NCBI RefSeq assembly: GCF_044547355.1
Contig: NZ_JBIUAG010000011.1
Coordinates: 264,774 to 328,773, forward strand
Direction: 5' to 3'
Length of the DNA: 64,000 bases
From: Kutzneria sp044547355
GTDB lineage: Bacteria > Actinomycetota > Actinomycetes > Mycobacteriales > Pseudonocardiaceae
The notes below the pieces were generated by a model that ran no database searches, was not told the DNA's origin, and saw nothing but the letters and a program-made list of their open reading frames with translations. A program made the translations under genes and the position numbers. This document shows, in pieces, positions 1-8,422 of the stretch (its first letter is position 1; the number at the start of each line of letters is the position of its first letter).

Positions 1-105
1 AATCCAACCAGTCGAAGCTGGCAGTCGCGGATTTCCCAGGCCTGGCCCGGGTTTCCCGACACTGCCAGGTTCGCCGGCTACGCTTGATTCGGGGGCTGCT
101 TTGTT

Positions 106-479
106 CGGGTCGAGTCCAGGGTTGAGGGCGTCGGCTGCTCGGTTCGGTTCGGGCCCGCGCTGAGGGCTTCAAGCACTCTATTCGGGTCGCGTCCGCGCTG
201 AGGGCTTCAAGCACTCTGTTCGGGTCGCGTCCGCGTTGAGGGCTTCGGGTGCTCTGCTCGGGTCGGGCCCGTGTCGAGGGCGTCAGCTGCTCGGTTCTGG
301 TCGGGCCCGGGTTGAGCGTCAGGCACTCAGCTCGGGTCGAGTCCCGCGTTGAGGGCGTTGGCTCTCAGCTCGGGTCGAGCCCGCGTTCAGGGCGTCAGCC
401 ACTCAGCTCGGGCCGAGCCCGCGTTCAGGGCGTCAGCCGCTCAGCTCGGGCCGAGGGTCGTGGTCAGGGCGTCAGCCAG
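106..479. repeat. Tandem array of ~38-bp repeats
   Basis: Nine to ten diverged copies of a unit of about 38 bp follow one another. Common words are CGGGTCG, GAGGGC/CAGGGCGTCAGCC and CTCAGCT. The two copies nearest the lectin-like gene are almost identical, and divergence increases leftwards. The last partial unit contains the stop codon and final codons of the minus-strand gene ending at 464, so the array looks like repeated duplication of that gene's 3' end. Many units carry a short palindrome (CTCGGGCCGAG), so the transcript could form serial hairpins. Unit junctions have no spacers, so this is not a CRISPR. Bases 1-105 hold nothing recognisable. Confidence 0.75.
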
Positions 480-982
480 GTTTCGGTCGCGGACGGGGTG
501 CCGTTGTCCGGGCCCATCACGGCGCGGCCGCGGTTCTGGGTGTCGGCGCTGTCCAGGTAGCGGCCGTCCTGGGGAGACCAGAACGCGGTGTAGCCGGCCT
601 GCCCGGTGCGGACCTGGAACTGCTGCTCGGTGAGGTTGAGGTAGCACGGCTGGGTCCACGTCTCCCAGCCCCGGATCGGGTCGGCGGGCGCCATGCTCAC
701 GCAGTACGGCCCGTCGGAGGTGGTTCCGTTGGTGGCGATGTGGTACAGGCCGCCGCCGATGGGCAGCAGGGTCCACTGCTGTAACACGGTCGTCCGGTCG
801 CAGGGCTTCATGAGCACGGTGGTGACCGCTCCGGCGTCGTTGACCGCGAGGCACTGCAACGTCTGGTAGTTCATGATCGGCCGTCCGGTCAGCGCCGGCG
901 CCGCGGTGGCCGACCCGGCGAAGCCGAGGCAGGACAGCGCCACGGCCGCGGCGGCTCCCCAGAAACGCTTGCCGACAAGCAT
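464..982 (-). CDS. Secreted ricin-type lectin-like protein
   Basis: The 172-aa product starts with a signal peptide (MLVGKRF, then an Ala-rich hydrophobic core, cleavage near ATAAPA). The mature part looks like one beta-trefoil-like lectin unit, with QCL, QQW and QQF motifs typical of ricin-type repeats and paired cysteines. It probably binds carbohydrate outside the cell; the ligand is unknown. The start ATG at 980-982 is chosen because a GAAGGGG ribosome site lies just upstream and a signal peptide follows; the longer open frame upstream has no support. The stop codon sits inside the tandem repeat array, so the C-terminus may vary between strains. Confidence 0.7.
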   Translation of the reverse strand: MLVGKRFWGAAAAVALSCLGFAGSATAAPALTGRPIMNYQTLQCLAVNDAGAVTTVLMKPCDRTTVLQQWTLLPIGGGLYHIATNGTTSDGPYCVSMAPADPIRGWETWTQPCYLNLTEQQFQVRTGQAGYTAFWSPQDGRYLDSADTQNRGRAVMGPDNGTPSATETWLTP

Positions 983-1074
983 AAACACCCCTTCGAGTAG
1001 ATCCCCCGGTGAACCTGCCGGACCGCGGGCACGCGGCCGCGGCAGGGCATGGCGGGGAGTCTCACGGGAGATCG

Positions 1075-1854
1075 TCACCGAGACGTCACGGGCTGCCCGA
1101 TCGGGCCGCTCGCGGTGGCGGTGGCGAGAACCCGGCGGGTCAGGTCGAACGTGGGCAGCACCCGAAGCCCCTCCTCGCGCAAGGACCGCAGGGTGGGATC
1201 CGAGCCCGGGTCGAGGGCGGAGGCCTCCTCCCACATGGAGCGCTCGGCGGCCCGCCACTGCGGCCGTTCCCGAACCACGACCTCGGCGAAGCCGGCGGCG
1301 GTGAGGCCGGCCGAGGTGTCCACGGCCCGGATCCGAGCCGGGACACGCTCGTCGCCGTGATCGACGGCTTCCCACGTCGTCAACGCGATGCGCCCGCCCG
1401 GCCGGAGCACCCGGTGCATCTCGGCGAACGAGTCGGCGGTGGCCTTGAACTGGATGGCGTCGACGCAGACAAGCGCGTCGACCGAGCCGGCCGGCAAGGT
1501 GGTGGCGGCAAGGTCGCCGAGACGGAATTCGGCGTCCACCGAGGCGAACCGCGAGGCCAGCGCCCGGGCCTGGTCGATCGCCGAGGACGCGAAGTCGACG
1601 CCGATCAACCGGGCCCCGGTGCGCGAGGCGATCTCCAGACCGTAGCCGCCGCGCCCGCACGCCAGGTCCAGCAGCAGACCACCGGGTTCGAGCCGCAGGG
1701 CCTCGACGACCTCGGCGATGCCGTCCCAGGTGAGCAGGCTGGTCGACAGCAGGCGCGGCGGCAGCCCGAGATGCCGCTGGTGGATGTCGTCGCCGGCGCT
1801 GCTGGCGCGCATGGTCGAGTACCACTCGTCGAACTCCGCCGCCAACGAATCCAC
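1075..1854 (-). CDS. Class I SAM-dependent methyltransferase
   Basis: This 259-aa cytoplasmic protein has the Rossmann SAM-binding motif LDLACGRGG near residue 63, an acidic strand end (GVDFA) about 20 residues later, and the post-motif segments DALVCVDAIQF and LRPGGRIALTTWE usual for UbiE/COQ5-like small-molecule methyltransferases. The substrate cannot be read from the sequence. It lies just downstream of, and on the same strand as, the serine hydrolase at 1886-3301 (31-bp gap), so the two may be co-transcribed. Confidence 0.85.
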   Translation of the reverse strand: MDSLAAEFDEWYSTMRASSAGDDIHQRHLGLPPRLLSTSLLTWDGIAEVVEALRLEPGGLLLDLACGRGGYGLEIASRTGARLIGVDFASSAIDQARALASRFASVDAEFRLGDLAATTLPAGSVDALVCVDAIQFKATADSFAEMHRVLRPGGRIALTTWEAVDHGDERVPARIRAVDTSAGLTAAGFAEVVVRERPQWRAAERSMWEEASALDPGSDPTLRSLREEGLRVLPTFDLTRRVLATATASGPIGQPVTSR

Positions 1855-1885
1855 CGCAGTCCCCCCGATCCGACCGGAGTCGGCG

Positions 1886-3301
1886 TCAGCGCTGTAGGCC
1901 GGTCACGATCTGGTCGATCGCCTTGCCCAGCTGACCGTACTTCTGCGTGTACGGCACCGGGTAGACGCCCGGCGGGTCGGCGGGGCGGTTGACGTCGACG
2001 TAGTCGGTGCCCAGGTTGCAGAACACCACGACGATGTAGTTGCGCTTGTCCTTGCCCGGCAACGAATGCACGATGGCGGCGTCGCTGCCGGTGGTGTCGA
2101 CCCAGCCGGTCTTGTGGCTCATGGCGACCTCGGCGGTCGCGTTGCACGGCCGCACGTCCTGGCCGTAGTACAGCCCGTCCACGGTCATGGTGCCGTCAAC
2201 GGGGTTGATCCACCGTTGCGGCGTCACCTGCGGGATGCCCGGCGCGGGATAGGCCCGGCCGCACCAGTTGGTGGTGGACAGCATCTCGTTGTGCCCCTGG
2301 TCGCCCAGGGTCGTGAAGAACAGCTGCCGGGACGAGGCGCTGAGCACGTCCCGCGTGACGCGCGAGCCGTCGGCGTTGGTCCACAGCGTGCCGGGGCCGC
2401 CGTTGACGATCAGCAGCAGCTTGGCGGTGTCGATCGAGCTCATGTTGGAGCCGATCCAGTGCGAGCCGGTGCTCGGGTCGGTGCCGGTGATCATCAGCGT
2501 CGGCATGCCGAGCTGGGTGAAGGTGGCGTTCAGGGTGTCGACGTAGCTCTTGTCGTGCAGCAGCTTGATCAGGGCGCATGTCGACTCGTTCTTCGACACG
2601 GTGATCATCTCGTCGAAGTACTGCCTGATCGGCTTGCTGGTGGCGCCGCCGCAGGTCGAGGTGACCGTGCCCGGCCGGTAGTCGTACGTGGCGTCCACGT
2701 CGACGATTCCCTGGTCGGCCATCCGCATGACGCCGAAGCCGACCATCAGCTTGAGCACCGACGCCGGGTAGGGCGAGCTGAAGTCCAGGGCGGCGTTCTC
2801 CCGCCCGGGCAGCACGTCACGGGTGCCCTGACCGCCGTTCTGGTCCCACTCGTCGTCGTCCCACCAGCGGTAGCGGATCTGGTCGGTGCCCAGCCGCCGC
2901 TGGTCGACCGGCACCACGACGCCGTGCGGGTACTGGGGGCTGAGCAGCACGTCGGCCATCGAGGTCGGCCGGCCGGCGTCGTCCAGCTCGATCACCGCGG
3001 CGTCCATGTTGGGCGTCTGGTGCAGCGGCGCCGGCGTCATCGGCCCGAGCACGTGCGGCGTCTTCGGCATGTCGGTCGGGTCGTACTTCTCCACCGCCGG
3101 CCGGTGCATGGATTTGCCCTGCACGGGCGGGGTCAGGTCGATCACGTCCTTGAAGTTCTGGGCGTCCACCGCCTGCCGCAGCGCGTCGGCCAGGTAGTGG
3201 CTGCCGCCGGCGGGCGCGGCCTGGGCGGCGACGCCGCCGACCAACACCGCGCTCGCCGCCAGGGCGGCGGCGGCCGCGAGTCGTCCTCGGAACAGGGTCA
3301 C
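1886..3301 (-). CDS. Secreted serine hydrolase, beta-lactamase/D,D-peptidase fold
   Basis: The 471-aa protein has a Sec signal peptide (residues 1-30, ending AAQAAPA). The active-site pattern of the penicillin-binding/class A beta-lactamase fold is visible in order: S-V-L-K (SxxK) near residue 180, S-K-N (SxN) near 237, and K-T-G-W near 398. It is longer than a class A beta-lactamase because of an N-terminal extension of about 140 residues. Likely roles are hydrolysis of beta-lactams or cell-wall peptides outside the membrane; the sequence does not decide between them. It may share a transcript with the methyltransferase downstream. Confidence 0.8.
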   Translation of the reverse strand: MTLFRGRLAAAAALAASAVLVGGVAAQAAPAGGSHYLADALRQAVDAQNFKDVIDLTPPVQGKSMHRPAVEKYDPTDMPKTPHVLGPMTPAPLHQTPNMDAAVIELDDAGRPTSMADVLLSPQYPHGVVVPVDQRRLGTDQIRYRWWDDDEWDQNGGQGTRDVLPGRENAALDFSSPYPASVLKLMVGFGVMRMADQGIVDVDATYDYRPGTVTSTCGGATSKPIRQYFDEMITVSKNESTCALIKLLHDKSYVDTLNATFTQLGMPTLMITGTDPSTGSHWIGSNMSSIDTAKLLLIVNGGPGTLWTNADGSRVTRDVLSASSRQLFFTTLGDQGHNEMLSTTNWCGRAYPAPGIPQVTPQRWINPVDGTMTVDGLYYGQDVRPCNATAEVAMSHKTGWVDTTGSDAAIVHSLPGKDKRNYIVVVFCNLGTDYVDVNRPADPPGVYPVPYTQKYGQLGKAIDQIVTGLQR

Positions 3302-3401
3302 GTCGTTCTCCCCACGGGTTGGTGCGAACCCGGTCTTTCTAGCCCAACCACGTTGTTCGTGGTCGGCGGGAGGGGCTGGACAACGCGATGGTGAACAAAC
3401 C

Positions 3402-3974
3402 TCAGCGCAACAGGCGCCCGAACACCGCGGTGAAGAAGTCCTTGACCGGCTCGTCGTTCTTGAGCGCCTTGGCCCGCAGCAGCGCGCCCTCCCAGGCGTC
3501 GAGCACGAACCGGCCGAGCAGGTCCGGATCCGCGTCGGCGGTCAGCTCGCCGGCCTCCCTGGCCGCGCGCAGGGTCGCGCCGATGCCCTCGGCCCAGCCG
3601 GTCAGGCTGGCCCGCACCTGGGCCCGCATCGGCTCGCTGTGGTCGGCCAGCTCCTCGGCCATGTTGCCGATCATGCAGCCGCGGGCGTGGCCGTGGCCGG
3701 CGAACACCTCGGCCATGATCTGGAACTGGGCCCGCAGCTTCTCCAGCGGCGTCAGCTTCGGGTCGGTGACGCTGTGCCACTCGGCCTCGGCGGTGTACTT
3801 GGCGACGACCTCGACCGCCAGGTCCTCCTTGCTCTTGAAGTGGTTGTAGAACGAGCCCTTGGGCACGCCCGCGGCCCGCGTGATGGTGTCCACCGAGCAG
3901 GCGGCGTAGCCGGTGCGGTGGAACTCGCCGAGCGCGGTCTCGACGATGACGTCCCGTACGCTGTGACGTGGCAT
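3402..3974 (-). CDS. TetR family transcriptional regulator
   Basis: This 190-aa protein has an N-terminal helix-turn-helix of the TetR type (VDTITRAAGVPKGSFYNHF, residues about 26-45) and a C-terminal ligand domain resembling the AcrR/TetR_C group found near C-S lyases and reductases. The start ATG (3972-3974) is chosen because the conserved N-terminus begins here; the longer open frame upstream reads through non-coding sequence. A perfect palindrome lies 15 bp upstream at 3990-4004, suggesting autoregulation. It is divergent from the lyase remnant and the sigma factor. Confidence 0.88.
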   Translation of the reverse strand: MPRHSVRDVIVETALGEFHRTGYAACSVDTITRAAGVPKGSFYNHFKSKEDLAVEVVAKYTAEAEWHSVTDPKLTPLEKLRAQFQIMAEVFAGHGHARGCMIGNMAEELADHSEPMRAQVRASLTGWAEGIGATLRAAREAGELTADADPDLLGRFVLDAWEGALLRAKALKNDEPVKDFFTAVFGRLLR

Positions 3975-3983
3975 GGTATCAAT

Positions 3984-4232
3984 ATGACTAGTCGTCTTAC
4001 GACTGTCAAACCGACCGTGAGCTGGCGGCCGCCGGCGGCGACGGGCCTGGCCTGGCTGGACTGCCACCACATGGGCAGCGCAACCGGGCCGCGCGACCGG
4101 TTCCTGGCCGCCGGGGTGGCGCCGGAGGGCGGTTCGCGGTTCGGTGAGCCCGGTGGCTTCGTGCGGTTGGACTTCGGCACCAGCACCGAGGTGGTGGAGC
4201 TGGCGGTGGACAGGATGGCGAGTGCTCTCTGA
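3984..4232 (+). pseudogene. Remnant of a PLP-dependent C-S lyase (PatB/MalY type)
   Basis: The 82-codon frame matches only the C-terminal end of the family: A-T-x-LAWLDC, a spaced FLAAGVA, then FGEPGGFVRLDFGTS and a final DRMASAL. The PLP lysine and nearly all of the 390-residue enzyme are missing. A start-like ATG at 3984 is followed directly by C-terminal sequence, so most of the gene was deleted internally. The end overlaps the sigma factor start by 11 bp, which suggests that lyase and sigma factor were once translationally coupled. Family assignment is by motif recall and should be checked by search. Confidence 0.6.
3990..4004. promoter_or_regulatory. Likely TetR operator (perfect palindrome)
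   Basis: The sequence AGTCGTCTTACGACT has 6-bp perfect arms around CTT. It lies 15 bp upstream of the tetR start and inside the first codons of the divergent lyase remnant. Size, symmetry and position fit a TetR operator; binding is inferred. Confidence 0.6.
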
Positions 4233-5127
4233 CGTGGAACTGGTCCGGGCGGCGCGCGGCGGCGACGTCGGCGCCCTCGGGCTGCTGCTGACCCGGCACG
4301 AGGCCGGCATGCGGGCGGTCGCGCTCAGCCTGGTCGGCTTCGGGCCGGACGCCGAGGACGCCGTGCAGGACGCCTCGCTGGCCGCCCTGCGGCGCATCGG
4401 CGACCTGCGGGATCCCGAGGCGGTCGGGCCGTGGCTGCGGATGATCGTCCGCAACGCGTGCCGGCAGCGGCTGCGCTCGGCTCACGGCGTGGTGCCGGTG
4501 GCCGAGCCGGCCACGCCGCCCGACCTGCTGTCCCCGGACCGGGTGCTCGACTCGCACGCCTCCCGGGACTGGATCTGGCACTCCATCGACGAGTTGTCGC
4601 CGACACTGCGTCAGACGGTGCTGCTGCGCTACTTCACCGACATCAACTCCTACGAGCAGATCGCCGAGGTGCTGGAGGTGCCGGTCGGCACCGTGCGCAG
4701 CCGCCTCAACCAGGCCCGCGGCAAGCTGGCCGAGGCGCTGCGGGCCACCGCCGACCAGGCTCACGCCGACGCCGGCGCGGTCAACACCGCCGCCGCCCGC
4801 GAGGCCGTCGAGACGCTGGCCGTGGCCGAACGCGGCGGCTTCCCGGCCCTGGTCGCCGACCGCTGGCTGCCCGAGGCCGAGTTCGTCGCCGGCAACGGCG
4901 TGATCCGCGGCGGCCGCGAGCTGGCCGTCTACGGCATGGACAGCGATCTGACCGCCGGCGTGCGGCAGCGCCTGGTGCAGGCCGTGGCCGGTCGGGACGT
5001 GACGATCTGGACCATGGACCTGGTCAATCCGCCGGACAATCCCGAGCACTGCCCGCCCGGCGTGGTGTGGGTGATGACCCGCCGGCGGGGCCGGGTGGCC
5101 AAGGTCCGTCTGTTCCACCCCCTGTGA
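4222..5127 (+). CDS. Sigma-70 family (ECF-like) sigma factor with C-terminal extension
   Basis: The 301-aa protein has sigma region 2 (residues about 10-75, with AEDAVQDASLAALRRI) and region 4 (about 115-170, with a YEQIAEVLEVPVGTVRSRL helix-turn-helix), followed by a C-terminal domain of about 120 residues resembling SnoaL/NTF2-like modules that tune activity in ECF groups such as ECF41. No anti-sigma gene is adjacent. A GTG start at 4222, with AGGA six bases upstream, is chosen because the ORF upstream of it is a shadow of the lyase remnant. The gene now lies directly behind the TetR operator at 3990. Confidence 0.82.
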   Translation: MLSDVELVRAARGGDVGALGLLLTRHEAGMRAVALSLVGFGPDAEDAVQDASLAALRRIGDLRDPEAVGPWLRMIVRNACRQRLRSAHGVVPVAEPATPPDLLSPDRVLDSHASRDWIWHSIDELSPTLRQTVLLRYFTDINSYEQIAEVLEVPVGTVRSRLNQARGKLAEALRATADQAHADAGAVNTAAAREAVETLAVAERGGFPALVADRWLPEAEFVAGNGVIRGGRELAVYGMDSDLTAGVRQRLVQAVAGRDVTIWTMDLVNPPDNPEHCPPGVVWVMTRRRGRVAKVRLFHPL

Positions 5128-5181
5128 CCACGGTCACTTCGACCGGATCGAACTTTCGCCGCCGGCCGGCATCTTGCCGGC

Positions 5182-5982
5182 ATGAACACTCAGACCGTCG
5201 AGCTGGACGGCGTCCAGCAGCGCTATCACGTCGCCGGCAACGGCCCGATCTGCGTCGCCCATCCGGGCGGCCCCGGCATCGGCTGGGAGTACCTGCGGAT
5301 GCGGCCGCTGGAGCAGCACCTGACCATGGTGTACGTCGAGCCGATCGGCACCGGCGACTCGGGTCGCCTGGCCGACGACGCCGCCTACACCCTGGACAAC
5401 TACGTGCGCTACCTGCACGCCGTCATCGACGACCTGGGTCCCGGCCCCGTCGCCCTGCTCGGGCACTCCCACGGCGGCTTCGTCGCCCAGAAGTACGCCT
5501 TGGCCCATCCCGTCGACGCGCTTGTCCTGTACGACACCTCGCCGCTGACCGGGGCCGAGTTCTTCGGCGACGCCGTGGCCAACATCCAGCACGCCGGGGC
5601 GGAGATCCTGGCCGCTTTCACCTCGCAGCACCCCACCATGTCCGACGACGAGCTCACGGGCGTGCTGCGCGCCATCATGCCCGCCTACTTCGCCGACTGG
5701 CGGGTGGAGTTCGAGCAGTTCCGGTCCTCCACCCGCATCTGGAGCGCTCCTTCTCGGGGTCAGGACGTCCCGTTCGACGTGCGCGGCGAGCTGTCCCGGG
5801 TCACCGAGCCGGCGCTGATCGTGGTGGGGGAGCAGGACTTCATCTGCGGGCCCAAGTGGGCTCGGGAGCTGCACCAGGCGCTGCCGGCCTCGCGGCTGCG
5901 GGTGATCGAGAACTGCGGCCACCTGGCCCATGTGGAACGGCCCGAGGTGTTCTACCCGGAGGTGCTGAAGTTCCTGTCGTGA
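5182..5982 (+). CDS. Alpha/beta hydrolase (prolyl aminopeptidase-like)
   Basis: This 266-aa cytoplasmic enzyme shows the nucleophile elbow GHSHGGF near residue 95, an oxyanion-hole region HPGGPGIGWEY near residue 29 (the HGGPG pattern of the proline iminopeptidase group), an acid strand (VVGEQDFICG) and the catalytic histidine in NCGHLAHVE. Length and motifs fit the family; the substrate is unknown. It follows the sigma factor by 54 bp on the same strand and may be read with it. Confidence 0.8.
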   Translation: MNTQTVELDGVQQRYHVAGNGPICVAHPGGPGIGWEYLRMRPLEQHLTMVYVEPIGTGDSGRLADDAAYTLDNYVRYLHAVIDDLGPGPVALLGHSHGGFVAQKYALAHPVDALVLYDTSPLTGAEFFGDAVANIQHAGAEILAAFTSQHPTMSDDELTGVLRAIMPAYFADWRVEFEQFRSSTRIWSAPSRGQDVPFDVRGELSRVTEPALIVVGEQDFICGPKWARELHQALPASRLRVIENCGHLAHVERPEVFYPEVLKFLS

Positions 5983-6054
5983 GGCCTGCTCGGGGGCTCG
6001 CCTGTTCGGGCGGGCCCCTGGCCGCCGGGCGTGGTCACGCCCGAGGATGGGCCG

Positions 6055-7434
6055 GTGATCCGCCTCAGCGCATACCTGACCGCTCTGACCGCGGCCGCCA
6101 CGCTCGTCGCCGGCCCCCAGGCGAGCCCGGCTTTCGTGGACTCGGTGTTCCTGGCCACGCACAACAGCTACTCCGGCAATGTCGACGGGGCCAAGAACTC
6201 CATCCCGTACCAGCTCGACCACGGCGTCCGCTTCGTCGAGCTCGACGTCCACGACAACGACTACGCGGCCAACCACGACTACTCCGTCGGCCACAGCGGC
6301 CCCGGCGATCTCGTCGACCATGCCGGCAATCCCGCGTCGAACCTGCTGCACGACTGGCTGGCCATGATCGCCACCTGGTCCGCCGCGCATCCCGGCCACG
6401 CCCCCTTGGTCGTCATGCTCGACCTCAAGGACGACCTCACCGACAACCCCGACTTCGCCACCGGCAACCTGAGCGCCCTGAACCAGGAGCTCCAGTCCGC
6501 CTTCGGTTCGAGCCTGCTGCACCCCGCCGACTACGTCGGGTCCCCGTCGGTCGACTCCCTCCGCGGCCGGGTCCTGCCCTTGCTGTCCGGCGACGCCGGC
6601 ACCCGCACCGAGTACAAGCGCGACACCGGCTACCACCCCGCCGTCGCCGTCAACGCCCATGGCCAGATCGTCGAAGTCCACGACAACGGCTCCGGCTCCC
6701 TCTGGTACTGGACCGGCGTCCTGGCCGCCGACGGCAGCGTGACGTGGCTTCGCCACGGCAAGTTCGACTCCGGCGTCACGCCAGCGGTGGCCCTCAACGA
6801 CTCCGGCCAGCTGGTCGAGGTGCACGATTCCGGCCTGGGAGCCCTCTGGTACCACGTCGGCCAGCTCGGCTCCGACGGCGAGATCACCTGGCAGGCCAGC
6901 CACAAGTACGACTCCGGCGTCACGCCCACGGTGGCCTTCACCGGCCCCGGCGCCCTGGTGGAGATCCACAGGAGCCAGTCGAACAGCCAGAACTGGACCT
7001 GGTCCGGCGTGTTGTCCGGCACCACCGTCTCGTGGTCCGCCAACGCCAGGACCAGCAGCCCGTTGCCGGACAAGGCCTCCGCCGGCCACTCCGTCTCCGT
7101 CTACACCGCCGCCGACGGCCCCACCGAGGCCCAAACCCTGCGCTACACCACTTCCGCCGTCACCGGCGGCCGCATCCGCTACCAGCAGACCGCCTTCGAC
7201 GAGTTCCAGTCCGGCGACAGCGCCCAACTCCAGCAAGGGGCCCTGTTCTACGCCGCCCCCGCCACCAATTCCTCGTTCGTCATCTCGTCGCGCCAGTCCG
7301 GCCATGTGGTCCGCGGCTGGGACTTCGACTCCGCCTCCCTGGCCACCACCCCGCTGGCCAACTACCCGGCCTCCAACACCCCATGGGCCGCTTGGTACCA
7401 GTCCATGGTCGCCGCCGCCGGCGCGGTGCAGTGA
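6055..7434 (+). CDS. Secreted PI-PLC-like phosphodiesterase with C-terminal repeats
   Basis: The 459-aa protein has a signal peptide (residues 1-25) and a phosphatidylinositol-phospholipase-C X-type TIM barrel: FLATHNSY with the first catalytic histidine, a following VELDVHDND acidic patch, SVGHSG with the second histidine, and VVMLDLKDD. After about residue 190 come at least three 45-residue repeats (DSGVTPAVAL, LVEVHDSG, LWYHVGQL, then ITW), probably a beta-propeller or lectin-like binding module. A GTG start at 6055 is preferred over 6031 because GAGGA lies seven bases upstream and the signal peptide starts there. Substrate may be a lipid or glycan; not determinable. Confidence 0.75.
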   Translation: MIRLSAYLTALTAAATLVAGPQASPAFVDSVFLATHNSYSGNVDGAKNSIPYQLDHGVRFVELDVHDNDYAANHDYSVGHSGPGDLVDHAGNPASNLLHDWLAMIATWSAAHPGHAPLVVMLDLKDDLTDNPDFATGNLSALNQELQSAFGSSLLHPADYVGSPSVDSLRGRVLPLLSGDAGTRTEYKRDTGYHPAVAVNAHGQIVEVHDNGSGSLWYWTGVLAADGSVTWLRHGKFDSGVTPAVALNDSGQLVEVHDSGLGALWYHVGQLGSDGEITWQASHKYDSGVTPTVAFTGPGALVEIHRSQSNSQNWTWSGVLSGTTVSWSANARTSSPLPDKASAGHSVSVYTAADGPTEAQTLRYTTSAVTGGRIRYQQTAFDEFQSGDSAQLQQGALFYAAPATNSSFVISSRQSGHVVRGWDFDSASLATTPLANYPASNTPWAAWYQSMVAAAGAVQ

Positions 7435-7441
7435 CTGCCCG

Positions 7442-8422
7442 CTACTCCCGCCGAGCCCGGCTGGGCGCGACCCGAGGAGGCTCGTTCGGCATCTTCGGAT
7501 ACACCGGCGGCCAAGGCGCATCCATCAGTCCCGCGGCCATGTCCCGCGCCGACCGCTCCAGCAACGGCGCCAAGGACTGCGGCGCCGCGTTCATCCCGGC
7601 CCAGGCGTCCCCGTGTTCCTCCACAAAGGACGGAACGGTCTCGACAGTCAGCGAATCGGGCTCCACCGAGGAAACCTGCTCCCACGAAATGGGAGTCGAC
7701 ACCTGACCGCCGACCCGGGGCCGCGCGCACCAGGCCCCGAAAACGGTCTTGTGCGGGGCGTTCTGGTTGAAGTCGACGAAGACTCGGCTACCGCGTTCCT
7801 CCTTCCACCACTGGGCGGTGATCAGAGCGGGGTGGCGGCGCTCCAACTCCCGGGCCAGAGCCACCGCACCGGCCCGGACCTGATACCCGTCCCACCGCTG
7901 CTCAAGCCGCACGTAGATGTGCAGTCCCCGGGACCCGGTGGTCTTCACGTACGCCGAGATCCCGCACTCGGCCAGGAAATCCCGCACCAGGAACGCCGCC
8001 TCCTGGATCTGCGGGAACCCGACGCCGGGCGAGGGGTCCAGGTCGATCCGCAACTCATCGGTCACGTCGGGGTTCGCGGCGTGGATGGGCCACACGTGAA
8101 ACCCCAGGCACCCCATGTTCACGGCCCACAGCACATGCGCGAGATCGGCGGCGACCAAGGCGTCGCTGGTGGTGCCGTTGGGCGTGGAGACGACGGTCGT
8201 CTGCAACCACGAAGGCGCGGACTTCGGAACCCGCTTCTGGAAGAAGGACTTCCCGCCGGCCCCCTCGGGATAGCGCTCCATCAGCAACGGCCGCCCGCGC
8301 ACCGTGGCCAGGAAGGGCTCGGCGACGGCCTGGTAGTAGCGGACCAGGTCCAGCTTGGTGGCCCCGATCTTGCTGAAGAACACCTTCTCCGGATGGGTGA
8401 TCTCCACGCCCTCGACGATCAT
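7442..8422 (-). CDS. LigD-type polymerase domain protein (PolDom)
   Basis: This 326-aa stand-alone member of the archaeo-eukaryotic primase/LigD polymerase family has the metal-binding DLDPSPG motif near residue 137, the TTGSRGLHIYV motif near 174, and a third acidic site VFVDFNQN near 239. The family fills gaps and adds nucleotides during end joining or excision repair. It overlaps the upstream ligase gene by 4 bp (ATGA), so the two are translationally coupled, as with mycobacterial LigC1 and PolD1. No Ku gene is in the window. Its stop lies 7 bp from the convergent PI-PLC gene. Confidence 0.88.
   Translation of the reverse strand: MIVEGVEITHPEKVFFSKIGATKLDLVRYYQAVAEPFLATVRGRPLLMERYPEGAGGKSFFQKRVPKSAPSWLQTTVVSTPNGTTSDALVAADLAHVLWAVNMGCLGFHVWPIHAANPDVTDELRIDLDPSPGVGFPQIQEAAFLVRDFLAECGISAYVKTTGSRGLHIYVRLEQRWDGYQVRAGAVALARELERRHPALITAQWWKEERGSRVFVDFNQNAPHKTVFGAWCARPRVGGQVSTPISWEQVSSVEPDSLTVETVPSFVEEHGDAWAGMNAAPQSLAPLLERSARDMAAGLMDAPWPPVYPKMPNEPPRVAPSRARRE

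Noticed and set aside
106..479. CRISPR-like repeat array
   Set aside because: Units abut without unique spacers and drift in sequence; no cas genes nearby.
464..1825. 453-codon frame extending the lectin gene upstream
   Set aside because: Upstream part overlaps the methyltransferase; the signal peptide and ribosome site mark the start at 982.
4431..7706. Open frame of 1091 codons on the plus strand
   Set aside because: It is a shadow across the sigma, hydrolase and PI-PLC genes: Arg/Pro/Gly-rich, no domain, no start site.
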